Counted from the first letter of the stretch, positions 17,120 to 27,960 are shown. The stretch is DNA of 64,000 nt from Aggregatilinea lenta (GCF_003569045.1 NZ_BFCB01000003.1:1116001-1180000); one strand, 5' to 3'. The notes: generated by a model not told the origin, from the letters alone. Numbers and translations are program-made.

Positions 17120-17989
17120 TTAGCCTTTCATGCCGGTCTGCGCGATGCTCTGGATAAACCAGCGCTGTCCGATCAGGAAAATCAACAGGGTTGGCAGGGT
17201 CGCCGTGACGGTGCCTGCCATCAGCAGCGTCCACTGGGTCCCATAACGTCCCTGGAACATCGCCAGCCCCAACTGCACCGTGCGCATGTTTGGATCGTTG
17301 GTGACCACCAGCGGCCACAGAAAATCGTTCCAGGCGAACATGAACGCGAAGATAGCCAGTGTCGCCAGCCCCGGCCCGGACAGCGGCATGATGATGCGCC
17401 ACCAGATGCCCAGCCGTCCCGCGCCGTCGATCATCGCGGCTTCGTCAAGCTCTCTGGGAATGCCCTGATAGTACTGGCGCATGAGGAAAATGCCGAACGC
17501 GCTGATCATGCGCGGCACGATCAGTGCCGCGTAGGAGTCCACCCAGCCGAGTCGGTCGATGATCAGGTACGACGGGATCAAAATCACGTGGAACGGGACC
17601 ATCATCGTGCCCAGGAAGACCAGGAACAGCAGTTCCTTGCCGGGGAATTGCAGCCGCGCGAAGGCGTAAGCGGCCAGGGACGAGAAGATCACCTGTCCGG
17701 CGACGATGCCCCCGGTCATGATAGCCGAGTTCAGGTAGTAGCGCGCGAACGGCGCGGCGTCCCAGGCTTCGGCGTAGTTCGACAGCTCGAACGAGGTCGG
17801 GATCAGGTACGGCGCCTGGTGGAGCAGGGACACCGGCTTCAGGGACAGCGTGAGCATCCACAGGAAGGGAATGACCATCGCAAACGCCCCGGCGATCAGG
17901 ATCGCGTGAATGAGCAGGTGACTCCAGGGAATGTGCACGCGACGCAGAACGCTGCGCCGGGCGGACTGGCTCGTAGTTATTGCGCTCAT
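17120..17989 (-). CDS. Carbohydrate ABC transporter permease, MalG type
   Basis: A 289-residue membrane protein with about six hydrophobic segments and the MalG coupling (EAA) loop ELDEAAMIDGAGRLGIWWRIIMPLSGPGLAT (key blocks EAAMIDGAG, IMPLSGPGLAT) near residues 190-215. The C-terminus WFIQSIAQTGMKG is typical. It starts 4 bp inside the end of MalF (ATGA overlap), showing coupling. It forms the CUT1-type channel together with MalF. No ATPase gene is in this operon, so a shared MsmK-like ATPase elsewhere is likely, as in many CUT1 systems. Confidence 0.92.
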   Translation of the reverse strand: MSAITTSQSARRSVLRRVHIPWSHLLIHAILIAGAFAMVIPFLWMLTLSLKPVSLLHQAPYLIPTSFELSNYAEAWDAAPFARYYLNSAIMTGGIVAGQVIFSSLAAYAFARLQFPGKELLFLVFLGTMMVPFHVILIPSYLIIDRLGWVDSYAALIVPRMISAFGIFLMRQYYQGIPRELDEAAMIDGAGRLGIWWRIIMPLSGPGLATLAIFAFMFAWNDFLWPLVVTNDPNMRTVQLGLAMFQGRYGTQWTLLMAGTVTATLPTLLIFLIGQRWFIQSIAQTGMKG

Positions 17990-18906
17990 AGACTTGCCTC
18001 ACGCGCGCCGAAGAACTTCCACTGGACCATCGTGACGGCGAACACGATGGCGAAAATGACCCAGCCCATCGCGGAGGCGGTGCCCAGGTTGAAGTAGCGG
18101 AACGCTTCGCGGTACAGAAGCAGCCCGACGACTTCCGTCGTGCCGATGGGGCCGCCGTCGGTCATGACGTATACCACGTCGAAGATCAGGAACGAATCGA
18201 TGATCGACATGATGACGAGCAGCAGCGTGATCGGCGAAATTAGCGGGATCGTGATGTGGCGGAAACGCGCCCAGGTGCCCGCGCCATCCACAGTCGCCGC
18301 CTCGTAAAATTCCTTGGGGATGTTCTGAAGCCCGGCCAAATAAATAACGATATTAAAGCCGATCCGCTTCCAAATGCCCACCAGCATCACGATACGCAGC
18401 GCCCAAGTTGGGTTGCGCAGCCAGGTGGGGTTGGGCGGCGTGATGCCCAGGTCGCGCAGCAGCACGTCCGCGTAGCCGGTGCCGGGTGTCATCAGGTAGC
18501 GCCACACGACCGCCGCCGCGACGGTCGAAGTCACTACCGGCAGGAAGTAAACCAGCCGGTAAATGTTCTGCCCGCACACGCCGGAATTGAGCAGGACCGC
18601 GATCACCAGGCTGGCCGCGACGCCAAGGACCGCGACGCTGAGCGTGTATTGGAGCGTGACGCCCAGCGCGTTGCGAAAGGTCGCGGATTCGACCAGCGCG
18701 CGGTAGTTGTCCAGCCCGACGTACGATTTGTCCGGGCTGAAGCCGTCCCACTCCATCACGCTCAGATAGCCGGAGTAGAGCAGCGGGTAGATATTGAAGA
18801 TCGCAAAGAGGATCACCGCCGGGGCCAGCGCCATCGCGGCAGCGCTCACATCGCCGCGCCGGTTGGCGTGTTGCCATCCTGCTCGCACACGGGCCATTGC
18901 AGTCAT
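17986..18906 (-). CDS. Carbohydrate ABC transporter permease, MalF type
   Basis: A 306-residue membrane protein with six hydrophobic stretches. It has the N-terminal MAL-type helix LAPAVILFAIFNIYPLLYSGY and the coupling loop EFYEAATVDGAGTWARFRHITIPLI (EAATVDGAG) near residues 200-225. The conserved FDVVYVMTDGGP motif follows. ATG 18906 has a GAGG ribosome binding site. It pairs with MalG 17120-17989 and the binding protein upstream. A hairpin separates it from the binding-protein gene and may lower its expression relative to that gene. Confidence 0.92.
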   Translation of the reverse strand: MTAMARVRAGWQHANRRGDVSAAAMALAPAVILFAIFNIYPLLYSGYLSVMEWDGFSPDKSYVGLDNYRALVESATFRNALGVTLQYTLSVAVLGVAASLVIAVLLNSGVCGQNIYRLVYFLPVVTSTVAAAVVWRYLMTPGTGYADVLLRDLGITPPNPTWLRNPTWALRIVMLVGIWKRIGFNIVIYLAGLQNIPKEFYEAATVDGAGTWARFRHITIPLISPITLLLVIMSIIDSFLIFDVVYVMTDGGPIGTTEVVGLLLYREAFRYFNLGTASAMGWVIFAIVFAVTMVQWKFFGAREASL

Positions 18907-18940
18907 AAAAACCTCGGTTACGTTGTCCTGTTAAGGGGAA

Positions 18941-18971
18941 CTGCGGGATGCGCTGCGCACGCACCCCGCAG
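18941..18971 (-). terminator. Hairpin between binding-protein and permease genes
   Basis: Inverted repeat CTGCGGGATGCG...(G)CACCCCGCAG just after the binding-protein stop codon, without a T-run. In maltose-type operons such intergenic structures protect the upstream message or partly stop transcription. It is one of four in this window in the same position. Confidence 0.5.
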
Positions 18972-18986
18972 TATACCAGCCGTGTG

Positions 18987-20252
<1,266 letters not shown>

Positions 20253-20361
20253 GGTTTCTTTTCTCCTCAAGCAGTCCAATTAGCCAAGCAGCATAAGTAA
20301 GGCGGGCAAGTCAGTCGGTGGGGAAAGCAATCTCCTTTCGCGGTGTGGCGCCGCAGAGATA

Positions 20362-20409
20362 TAAACCGGTTTACTAAACCGATTTAATCACACTTTGGCG
20401 TTTTGTCAA
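20362..20409 (-). promoter_or_regulatory. Promoter with two tandem LacI-type operators
   Basis: On the minus strand a -35 TTGACA (20404-20409) and a -10-like TTAAAT (20382-20387) are 16 bases apart. Two near-palindromes with central CG, TAAACCGGTTTA (20362-20373) and TAAACCGATTTA (20375-20386), lie side by side over the -10 and the expected start of transcription. Repeated central-CG palindromes of this size are typical LacI-family operators. Probable repressor: the LacI protein at 14679-15713 or the one at 12301-13317. Confidence 0.78.
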
Positions 20410-20712
20410 GTAAGCTGCTGGAGTCGGTCCGCCAACTGACTGGTGCCCGGCCCTATGCGAGCCAGGTCCGGGTTGAAAATGTTCCTGGGGGGCCGTGTGG
20501 ATTCAGCCCGTACACGTGCAGTCGGTTACCCCAACCACGGTTGTCGGCTGGCATCACGTACGATGTCACCGGGTTTTAGAGAGTCCCAAAACCACTCTCC
20601 CGCGCGGCGGGATCGCGGACTGCTCGCTGAACACCTGCCGGAGCGCCAGTCAGAGGCGCTCCGGCATCGTATGACGTCGGATTCTTGGAATTCAAACGGC
20701 GGCAATGGACTC
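20410..20712. other. Intergenic region between the sugar operon promoter and the reductase gene
   Basis: No gene seen. It contains a stable hairpin, GCCGGAGCGCC-agtcaga-GGCGCTCCGGC (20637-20665), 48 bp past the end of the aldo/keto reductase gene, without a T-run, which may end that transcript. The remainder looks like degraded sequence with no recognisable relic. Confidence 0.4.
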
Positions 20713-21711
20713 TCAGCGTTTGCGCGTGTAGCGCGCGATGAAGTTGTAGGGCGAGGGCAGTGGGATCGCGCTGGCCGCGTCCAATTGCGCGACCTCGTCT
20801 GCCGAGAGCGACCAGCCCGCGCAGCCGAGGTTTTGCTCCAGTTGTTCTGGCGTGCGCGCACCGAAGATGGGCGCGGTCACACCGGGCTTGTTCAGCACCC
20901 AGTTCAGCGCGACCTGGGCGGGAGACTTACGGCGCGCCTCAGCGATCGCCACGAGTGTATCGACGATTTCCCAGCACTGGTCTGTCTCGCGCTGTTCCGG
21001 CAGATCATCCCAGCGATCGGCGCGCCCGGCGCGGCTGTCGGACGGCGGCGGCTGGTTGCGCTTATACTTGCCGGTGAGCCATCCTCCGGCCAGTGGCGAC
21101 CACGCGATCACGCCGACGCCTTGTTCCTGGCACAGCGGCAGCAGCTCCCATTCCGGGCTGCGTACCAGCAGGCTGTACTCCGGCTGAAGGCAGTCCATGC
21201 GCGCCCAGTTATGCTTCTCGCTGAGCATGAGCGAGCGCATCAGTTGAGATGGCGTGTAGTTGGACGCGCCGATGTAGCGGATCTTGCCCATCGTGACGAG
21301 GTCGTTCAGGGCGCGCAGCGTTTCCTCCAGCGGGGTGGAGGCGTCCCAGCAGTGTGTCTGGTAAATGTCGATATAGTCGGTTTGCAGTCGTCGCAGGCTG
21401 GCATCGACCTGATGAAAGATGTGTTTGCGCGTCAGGCCGGTGTCGTTGGGACCGCTGCCTGCCGGGAAAAATACCTTGGAGGCGATCACCACCTGCGATC
21501 GGTCCTGATTCTTCAGCCAACTCCCCAGGATCGTTTCGGACTGGCCCTCGTTATAAATATTGGACGTGTCGAAAAAGTTGCCCCCGGCGTCCAGGAACTG
21601 GCTTGCCATGCGGTGTGCGGTCGTTTCGTCGGCCCCCCAGCCGAACGTCTGCGTGCCGAGGCACAACTCGGACACCTTCAGGCCGGTGCGCCCCATGTAG
21701 CGGTATTCCAT
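20713..21711 (-). CDS. Aldo/keto reductase
   Basis: A 332-residue NADP-dependent (beta/alpha)8 reductase. The catalytic tetrad is visible: D48 and Y53 (FFDTSNIYNEG), K79 (VIASKV) and H120 (IYQTHCWD). The C-terminal NADP-binding segment is VTAPIFGARTPEQLEQNL. The group resembles YajO/oxidoreductase-type AKRs that reduce sugars and other carbonyls. AAGGAG precedes ATG 21711. It lies 61 bp after the FGGY kinase gene on the same strand, so the two are probably an operon that converts and phosphorylates a sugar or polyol. Confidence 0.9.
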   Translation of the reverse strand: MEYRYMGRTGLKVSELCLGTQTFGWGADETTAHRMASQFLDAGGNFFDTSNIYNEGQSETILGSWLKNQDRSQVVIASKVFFPAGSGPNDTGLTRKHIFHQVDASLRRLQTDYIDIYQTHCWDASTPLEETLRALNDLVTMGKIRYIGASNYTPSQLMRSLMLSEKHNWARMDCLQPEYSLLVRSPEWELLPLCQEQGVGVIAWSPLAGGWLTGKYKRNQPPPSDSRAGRADRWDDLPEQRETDQCWEIVDTLVAIAEARRKSPAQVALNWVLNKPGVTAPIFGARTPEQLEQNLGCAGWSLSADEVAQLDAASAIPLPSPYNFIARYTRKR

Positions 21712-21772
21712 CCGTAACGTCTCCTTTCATAAGCGGCCCAAAATTAAGTAGCGCTCTTGGTGTTCGCGCGCC

Positions 21773-23305
21773 TCACAAGTCGGCATCGGCGAGCATGTCG
21801 TAAATCGGCACGAGGGCGTGATAGGCGGCCTCGAAGATCGGGTAGGTGCGCGCGTAGACTGCCTGGTTGGCCGGGTCGGGCTGGACCGTTTCCGCGATCT
21901 CGTTCATGGTCTCGGACATCGAAAAGTCGGGGTACAGCCCGACGCCGATCCCGCCCGCCAGCGCCGCGCCCATCGAGGTCGCTTCTTGCAACACCGCCAG
22001 ACGGTGGACCGGGATTCCATACACGTCGGCCATGATCCGGTTCCACAGGCGGCCCCGCGCGCCGCCGCCGATCACGCGCATGGCGTCGATCTGCGCACCC
22101 TGCGCCGTGAACGCGTCCAGGATCACGCGCAGGTTCATTGTGATCCCTTCCAGCACGGCGCGCACCATGTCCGCACGGGTGTGACGGACCGTCAGGCCGA
22201 CGAAGCCGCCGCGCGCACGCGGATTCCAGCGCGGGCTGCGCTCGCCGATCAGGTACGGGAAAAAGAGCAGCCCGTGCGCCCCGGCAGGCGACTGTTCGGC
22301 GCTGAGATTCATCAGGTCGTAAGGACTGATGCTGAGCGCCTGCGCGGCTTGCTGTTCGGGCAGGCAGAGTTGGTCGCGCGCCCACTGGTAGGAGCCGCCC
22401 GCCATCTGCATCGTTCCGCAGGGGCTGAACAGGCCGGGAACGAGATGCGCCCAGGTGAAGGTGCGGTATTCCGGGTCGAAGATCGGCTTTGGCGTCGCCA
22501 GCGCGATCCAGGACGACGCGCCCACGTAGTTATAGGCCGCGCCTTCGCGGACCACTCCGGCTCCGGCAGCGGCGCACATGCCGTCGCCCCCGCCGATGAC
22601 GACCGGCGTTCCGGCGGCCACGCCGACCTCGTCGGCCACGGCGGGCAGCACGGTGCCTACCACGTCGATCGAGCGGCGCAGGTCGGGCAGCTTGTCTACG
22701 TCGAGCTGGGCGGCGGCGATGATGGGCGCGGACCACGTCCCGGCTTCGAGATCGTACAGGTTCATGCCCGACGCGTCGGTCGGTTCCGTGACGAAGTTCC
22801 CGGTCAACCGCGCGACGATGGCGTCCTTCGCGTGCACGAACTTGTGCGTCGCCGCGTAGACATCCGGCTGATGATCGCGAATCCAGAGGATTTTGCACAG
22901 GGAGTAGGACGCGCTGAGGCGGTGCCCGGTGATGCGGTAGACGTCCGCCGGAGCGATGCGCTCCGCCAGCCAACGCTCCTGCTCGAGGGATCGCTGGTCC
23001 GCCCAGATGATCGCGTTGCGGAGGGGCCGGGCGTGCTCATCCAGCGGCACGCAGCCCATCATCTGCCCGCTGAACGTGACGACGGCGATCTCGCTGGACC
23101 GCACCCTGGCCCGCCGCAGCAGCGCGTGTGTCGAATCGCAGACCGCGCGCCACCAGTGTTCGGGGTCCTGTTCTGCCCAGTTCGGCCCACCATATTCAGT
23201 GTCATAGCCGTAAAACGCGCTGCTCAGAAGGTCGCCTTCCGGGCCGTAAAGTGTCGCCTTATTGCCCGTCGTGCCTAAATCGTGCGCAAGAACGTATTGT
23301 TTCAT
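21773..23305 (-). CDS. FGGY-family carbohydrate kinase (xylulokinase-like)
   Basis: A 510-residue kinase of the actin-like ATPase fold. The N-terminal phosphate loop is AHDLGTTGNKATLYG, then GGPNWAEQDPEHWW, FSGQMMGCV and WADQRS, all typical of xylulokinase-like proteins. The C-terminal ATP site has RVIGGGARGRLWNRIMADV. Sugar kinases of this branch phosphorylate ketopentoses and related sugars; the exact sugar is not readable. GAGG precedes ATG 23305. Its upstream region contains GCAAA-N8-TTTGC (23339-23356), a possible operator, and 370 bp away the GntR-type operator at 23672-23693. Confidence 0.9.
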   Translation of the reverse strand: MKQYVLAHDLGTTGNKATLYGPEGDLLSSAFYGYDTEYGGPNWAEQDPEHWWRAVCDSTHALLRRARVRSSEIAVVTFSGQMMGCVPLDEHARPLRNAIIWADQRSLEQERWLAERIAPADVYRITGHRLSASYSLCKILWIRDHQPDVYAATHKFVHAKDAIVARLTGNFVTEPTDASGMNLYDLEAGTWSAPIIAAAQLDVDKLPDLRRSIDVVGTVLPAVADEVGVAAGTPVVIGGGDGMCAAAGAGVVREGAAYNYVGASSWIALATPKPIFDPEYRTFTWAHLVPGLFSPCGTMQMAGGSYQWARDQLCLPEQQAAQALSISPYDLMNLSAEQSPAGAHGLLFFPYLIGERSPRWNPRARGGFVGLTVRHTRADMVRAVLEGITMNLRVILDAFTAQGAQIDAMRVIGGGARGRLWNRIMADVYGIPVHRLAVLQEATSMGAALAGGIGVGLYPDFSMSETMNEIAETVQPDPANQAVYARTYPIFEAAYHALVPIYDMLADADL

Positions 23306-23631
23306 TGGATGTCCTCATAAGGTCTTTCTCATAACCCGGCAAAACGATCTATTTGCGGCTGGTTGATGCCAGCGCTGGCCGCATATGCCCGTGTTTTGCC
23401 ATAGGGTGGAGAGTTACGCAACCGCCGCGACATGAGGGCGGGCCGCTGGGTGACACCAGGGTGGGAAGGTGAGTGATGGTTGGCTGAGGCGCCGGGGAAA
23501 CGGTTTTGGGGCCGTTGACGGCAGGCTGACGACCCGAAAGCCGTAACTTGATCCGAACCACCGAACTGCGCTAGCGCCTCATAAACCATGTGTTTCTCTA
23601 AGTATGCACCCTAAGAACGAGCTAATTCTAG

Positions 23632-23693
23632 TTGCGTGCGACTCTTTTCTTGATTATAATACAGCTAATCACCTGTAATAACAAGATGACAGG
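23632..23693 (+). promoter_or_regulatory. Promoter with GntR-type operator, site 1
   Basis: TTGCGT (23632-23637), 17 bases, TATAAT (23655-23660), then a 22-bp inverted repeat at 23672-23693 of the form CnTGTnAT-N6-ATnACAGG, here CCTGTAAT...ATGACAGG. The operator lies where transcription would begin. The same repeat occurs at 28604-28625 and 28935-28956, in front of the isomerase and GntR genes. This promoter points to the binding-protein gene at 24384; an overlapping minus-strand TATAAT could serve the kinase gene. Confidence 0.68.
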
Positions 23694-24383
23694 ATAACAC
23701 ATGTCGTTCTCGTGCGACCGCTTCAGTGCGACGCCAAGCCCCGCCCGACCAGCGGGTGACGCTCAGGTTCGCGTTGGCATCGGTCGGCGAGAGCGCTTTT
23801 TGTTTGAACGCCCCAATAGATGCACGCCATTAGACCTGACCCGACTACCCCGTTTCTGGATCGTACAACGGTTGCGGCAATTTACTTGCCTTACGCTCAA
23901 CTGGTTTATTTCCACTCGTATCGCTCGCTCGATTCGTTCCACATCGCACGCCGTACGGGACGCGCGTCGCACCCTCACGGCTCCCAATGAGATATCGTTC
24001 TGCTGGTTTCGCCTGGCAAGGCGCACGGTTCGCTTGACAGCCTGAGGCCAGAGGCCGCCCGTCCGCGTCGATCTATTCGACCGGGCGGTGGGGAGGCTCT
24101 GGTTTGGAAACCGGAAAAAGTTAAACGTTCGGGGCAGGTGGCCCGGCCTTTTGCCGATCCACGGCTCCGGTCACACCTTACGGTCGTCACGATGGTTATT
24201 GCTTCCAACTGTTGCAGGCGCACTTAACATGATCTCCCCATAATCGAAGTCGAACTGCACGAAGCAGCGTCTGGGCGATTTACCTGGCCGTACGAGAAAG
24301 GAGGAGGCCGCAGCGTCGTAGACCGCAAGACGATTCTTATCGTTCGCCGACTTAAAAATTAGCAACTTAGTGAGGGGACAACG
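23694..24383 (+). other. Long untranslated leader of the CUT1 transporter operon, possible structured RNA
   Basis: About 690 bases lie between the promoter at 23632-23660 and the binding-protein start codon. I see no convincing protein: an open frame at 23701-24045 follows an AGGA but has an Arg-rich, shadow-like composition. At 24048-24102 a nested stem is visible: CCAGAG with CTCTGG outside, CCGCCCG with CGGGCGG inside, and TCGA with TCGA at the tip. A second hairpin, GGTTT-GG-AAACC, follows at 24101-24112. It does not match any riboswitch I can recall. An unmapped second promoter nearer the gene is equally possible. Confidence 0.35.
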
Positions 24384-25880
24384 ATGACAAAAAGGTTCTT
24401 TTCGATCGTGTTCGTGGTCGCAATGGTACTCGGACTTGTTCCACTGAGCACCCATGCGCAGGACGACAAGCCGTTTGAAGGCATGAAAGTGGTGGTCGTG
24501 ACCCAGGAAGGGCGCTCGATCGGCGGCCCCGTCGAGGACTTCGCGCCTGAATGGGAAGAGATGACCGGCGGCGAAGTGGAGCTTCAGCAGTTCGCGTTCG
24601 GCGACCTGTTTGAAAAGATGATCACCGCCTTCGAAACCGGCTCTGGCGCGTACGACATGCTGATTTTCCCCGCCGACTGGGCGGGCGATTTCATGGCATC
24701 GGGTTACCTGGAGCCGATTTCCGACGAACTGAAGGCTCAGGTGGACTGGGAAGACATAATCCCGCTCTACAGCGACCGAATCGTCGCCTGGGGCGATCAG
24801 GTGTACGCGCTGCCGTATGACGGTGACTCGCACATGCTGTACTACCGCAAGGACCTCGTCGACAACGCGGAATACGCGGCTGAGTTCGAGGCTGAGTACG
24901 GCTATCCGCTGGCTGAGCCGACCACCTGGAACCAGTACATCGATATTGCCAAGTTCTTCAATGGCAAGGAAGTCGTGCTCGATACCGAGGGCAACGAAGG
25001 CCCGATCTACGGCACGATGGAAGCCCAGAAGCGCAACGCGCAGAGTTACTGGGTGTATCTCTCCCATGCGACCGGCTACGGCAAAGTTCCGGGCAACCCG
25101 TGCTTCTTCTTTAGCTGCGAAGACATGACGCCGCAGGTCAACAACCCCGGCTGGGTCCGCGCTCTGACCGAGTACGTGGAGATCGGGCAGTACGGGCCGT
25201 CGGAAATGGTCAACTGGGACGTCGCGGACACGCGCGTTTACTATCCCTCCGGCATGTCGGTCTTCAATATCGACTGGGGCGATGTCGGCCCGATCTCGAT
25301 CGATCCTGAAGCATCGGTCATCCAGGGCCTGGTCGGCTTCGCGCCGCTGCCGGGTGGCGAGCAGTACTGGGACTACGAGGCGGGCGAATGGGTCACCCCT
25401 GAGTCGGGCGTGAACCGCGCACCGTTCATCGCCTTCGGCGGCTGGATCATCGGCGTGGCGGCGGACAGCGATGTCAAGGAAGCCGCGCTCGACTTCGCAG
25501 CGTTCATGGCCGATCCGGAAATGGTGAAGCAGCTCGCGGTCACAGGCGGCACGGGCATCAACCCGGCGCGCTTCAGCCAGTTCGAAGCGCTCGACCTCTG
25601 GGTCAGCGCGGGCTTCGACCAGGCCAGCGCGGAAGACTACCTGGATGCCGTCCTCAGTGGCATCAACGATCCGAACGCAGTGCTCGACCTGCGCATCACC
25701 GGTTCGGCTGAGTACCTCCAGACCCTGGATGTCGAGATCGCGCGGGCCATTGCGGGCGAAGTGACGCCGCAAGAAGCGCTGGACAACGTGGCGCAGCAGT
25801 GGAACGAGATCTCCGATCGCCTGGGGCGTGACGCGCAGCTCGACCAGTACCGCGCGGCGGTGGGTTATACGGCGGAATAA
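24384..25880 (+). CDS. Extracellular sugar-binding protein of CUT1 ABC transporter
   Basis: A 498-residue secreted binding protein, longer than the ~420 usual for the family. The signal peptide MTKRFFSIVFVVAMVLGLVP ends near STHAQDD without a lipobox cysteine. The mature domain resembles SBP_bac_1 proteins (YDMLIFPADWAGDF, VYALPYDGDSHMLYYRKDL, MSVFNIDWGDVGPI) and has a Cys-containing insert CFFFSCED near residues 244-251 that might form a disulfide. GAGGGG precedes ATG 24384. A terminator-like hairpin separates it from the permease genes. It is likely regulated by the GntR protein through site 1. Substrate unknown. Confidence 0.88.
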   Translation: MTKRFFSIVFVVAMVLGLVPLSTHAQDDKPFEGMKVVVVTQEGRSIGGPVEDFAPEWEEMTGGEVELQQFAFGDLFEKMITAFETGSGAYDMLIFPADWAGDFMASGYLEPISDELKAQVDWEDIIPLYSDRIVAWGDQVYALPYDGDSHMLYYRKDLVDNAEYAAEFEAEYGYPLAEPTTWNQYIDIAKFFNGKEVVLDTEGNEGPIYGTMEAQKRNAQSYWVYLSHATGYGKVPGNPCFFFSCEDMTPQVNNPGWVRALTEYVEIGQYGPSEMVNWDVADTRVYYPSGMSVFNIDWGDVGPISIDPEASVIQGLVGFAPLPGGEQYWDYEAGEWVTPESGVNRAPFIAFGGWIIGVAADSDVKEAALDFAAFMADPEMVKQLAVTGGTGINPARFSQFEALDLWVSAGFDQASAEDYLDAVLSGINDPNAVLDLRITGSAEYLQTLDVEIARAIAGEVTPQEALDNVAQQWNEISDRLGRDAQLDQYRAAVGYTAE

Positions 25881-25908
25881 CGCTCTTCTGAAGTTGAAGG
25901 TCTGATGC

Positions 25909-25948
25909 AAAAAAGCGCTACATCCAACGTAGCGATGTAGCGCTTTTT
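25909..25948 (+). terminator. Intrinsic terminator/attenuator between binding protein and permease genes
   Basis: A 13-15-base perfect stem, AAAAAGCGCTACATC / GATGTAGCGCTTTTT, with a 9-base loop and a run of five T, 28 bases past the binding-protein stop codon. It is the best intrinsic terminator in the window. Partial readthrough would yield much more binding protein than permease, which is the usual need. Confidence 0.85.
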
Positions 25949-25981
25949 GCGATCACGCGGTTGCCAGGAAGAGAGGCTACT

Positions 25982-26995
25982 TTGGCACAGGCATCGTCCG
26001 ATCTCACCATCGAAGAGGGCCAGGGTACGCGCGACGACCGGATCATGAAGCGCGTATTTTTGTCGCCTACCGTTTTTGTGCTGTTGGCGCTGTCCATATT
26101 CCCGCTGCTGTGGTCGCTGGGAATCAGCTTCACCGACATCCAGCGCGGCGGTTCCACGACCGCGCGGGTGGAGGAGGCCACCGGCGAAACCGGCACGGGC
26201 TTCCTGGGCCTGGACTGGAGCCTGAGCGCGCGTAATTATGACCGGCTGCTCCACGACTCACGGTTGTGGATTGCGGCGCGAAATACATTTATTTACGTGT
26301 TTTTGGGCGTGACGATTCAATATGTGATCGGGCTGCTGCTGGCCCTGGTGCTCAACCAGCAGTTTCGAATGCGTAGCCTTGTACGTGTGATATTCCTGAT
26401 CCCGATGATGACCACGCCGGTTGTGGTCGGCTACACCGGGCGGATGATGTTCGACTCGTTCAAGGGACCGATCGCCGACCTGCTGCGCCACGCGGAGGTG
26501 TGGTGGGCGCAGGTGCCGGTGATCGGTTCGGATATCAACCTGTACGTGCCCTGGATGACGGAAACCAAGTGGGCGCGCTTCACGATGGTGCTGATGGACA
26601 GCTGGCAGTGGATCCCGTTCATGATGCTGATTCTGCTGGCGGGTATGCAGGCGATCCCCGACGACGTGTACGAGGCCGCCCGCGTAGACGGCGCGTCGTC
26701 GTTCCAGATCTTCCGCCGGATCACGTTCCCGATGCTGCTGCCGCTCTCGGCGACGGTCATTCTGATTCGCGGCCTGGAAATCTTCAAGATCATCGACGTG
26801 ATCGTCGTCACGACGGGCGGCGGTCCCGGCTCCGCGACTGAGAGCCTGACGATGTACATCTACAAAACCGCGCTGACCTTCGGCAACTATGGCTACGCGG
26901 CGGCGATCTCGTTCGCGCTGCTGGTGCTGGTGGTCATCTTTTCGACGCTGTTCCTGGGCCTGATCAGACGTTTCATACCACGCGATCAGTACTAA
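25982..26995 (+). CDS. Carbohydrate ABC transporter permease, MalF type
   Basis: A 337-residue membrane protein. I chose TTG 25982, which follows GAGAGG at 6 bases; ATG 26045 ([13 protein letters not shown]) is an alternative that removes an acidic cytoplasmic tail. The first helix is [19 protein letters not shown]; the coupling loop is [25 protein letters not shown] (blocks [18 protein letters not shown]). The extracellular loop between helices 1 and 2 is longer than usual ([19 protein letters not shown]). It pairs with MalG at 27011-27871. Confidence 0.9.
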   Translation: MAQASSDLTIEEGQGTRDDRIMKRVFLSPTVFVLLALSIFPLLWSLGISFTDIQRGGSTTARVEEATGETGTGFLGLDWSLSARNYDRLLHDSRLWIAARNTFIYVFLGVTIQYVIGLLLALVLNQQFRMRSLVRVIFLIPMMTTPVVVGYTGRMMFDSFKGPIADLLRHAEVWWAQVPVIGSDINLYVPWMTETKWARFTMVLMDSWQWIPFMMLILLAGMQAIPDDVYEAARVDGASSFQIFRRITFPMLLPLSATVILIRGLEIFKIIDVIVVTTGGGPGSATESLTMYIYKTALTFGNYGYAAAISFALLVLVVIFSTLFLGLIRRFIPRDQY

Positions 26996-27010
26996 TCGAG
27001 GAGGCTACCC

Positions 27011-27871
27011 ATGAAACGTCGCTCGCGTCGCTCGACTCTGTTGATCTACTTCGTCGTGATCTTCTGGTCCTTCATCGTGTTGTTTCCGTACTACTGGCTG
27101 GCCACGACGTCGTTCAAGAAGCCGCTGGACGCCACACGCTTCCCGAAGTACGTGCCGTTCTACGACTTTCAGCCCACAACCGAACACTGGGATTACATCC
27201 TGACCCAGCGTTGGGACAAAACCTCAGGTAGTTTTCGCAACAGCCTGATCATCGCGTCGGGCAGCACGTTCCTGGCGGTCCTGCTCGGCTCGATGGCCGG
27301 GTATGGCCTGTCGCGCTTCAAGTACTACTGGAAGAGGCTGAGGTGGCGGAACGACAACATCGCGTTCTGGATCATCTCACAGCGGTTCTTACCTCCCGCC
27401 GTGTTCATCATCCCGTTCATGATCGCCTATGTTGACCTCGGCCTGATCGATACGCACGCCGGGCTGATCATCGCCTACACGATGTTTAACATCCCGTTCG
27501 CGGTGTGGATCATGCGCGATTTCTTCAACGGCCTGCCGACCGACCTGGAAGACAGCGCGCGCGTGGATGGGGCGACGCGCTGGAAGGCGTTTTACCGCAT
27601 CGTGCTGCCGCTGAGCGCGCCGGGATTGGTATCGGTGGCGATTCTGTCGTTCATCTTCTCGTGGAACGAGTACCTGTATTCGCTGATGCTGACGAACGCC
27701 GAGGCGGTGACGCTGCCGCCGTTCATCGCGGCGCAGAACACACAGCGCGGCGTGGAGTGGTGGTACATTTCGGCGCTGGCGATGCTCGCCATCGTACCCG
27801 TCATCCTGTTCGGGCTGGCGCTGGAACGGTTCATCACACGCGGGCTGGTCGCGGGGGCGCTCAAAGGCTAG
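27011..27871 (+). CDS. Carbohydrate ABC transporter permease, MalG type
   Basis: A 286-residue membrane protein with six hydrophobic segments and the coupling loop [29 protein letters not shown] ([17 protein letters not shown]). It ends [15 protein letters not shown], a standard MalG C-terminus. GAGGAGG precedes ATG 27011, 15 bp after MalF. It completes a CUT1 importer that lacks its own ATPase gene. A hairpin lies between this gene and the convergent isomerase gene. Confidence 0.92.
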   Translation: MKRRSRRSTLLIYFVVIFWSFIVLFPYYWLATTSFKKPLDATRFPKYVPFYDFQPTTEHWDYILTQRWDKTSGSFRNSLIIASGSTFLAVLLGSMAGYGLSRFKYYWKRLRWRNDNIAFWIISQRFLPPAVFIIPFMIAYVDLGLIDTHAGLIIAYTMFNIPFAVWIMRDFFNGLPTDLEDSARVDGATRWKAFYRIVLPLSAPGLVSVAILSFIFSWNEYLYSLMLTNAEAVTLPPFIAAQNTQRGVEWWYISALAMLAIVPVILFGLALERFITRGLVAGALKG

Positions 27872-27927
27872 CGGGGCAGGGGAAGCCAGGCCTAAAGGCG
27901 GACTTTGACGCCGACTTTGGAGATGGA

Positions 27928-27960
27928 CGTGAGGCTCACGCGATGATGGTGAGCCTCACG
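27928..27960. terminator. Hairpin between convergent transporter and isomerase genes
   Basis: CGTGAGGCTCAC-gcgatgatg-GTGAGCCTCACG, a perfect 12-base stem with no T-run, placed 56 bases past the MalG stop codon and 11 bases from the isomerase stop codon. It probably serves both directions. Confidence 0.65.

Noticed and set aside
23701-24045. A 114-codon frame directly after the GntR operator, with an AGGA before its ATG
   Set aside because: The AGGA is part of the operator sequence, which also occurs before the GntR start; the predicted protein is Arg-rich with no known fold. Kept only as a possibility within the leader.
24171-25910. A 579-codon open frame antisense to a binding-protein gene
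   Set aside because: Covers the binding-protein gene and part of its leader; composition is shadow-like and there is no domain.
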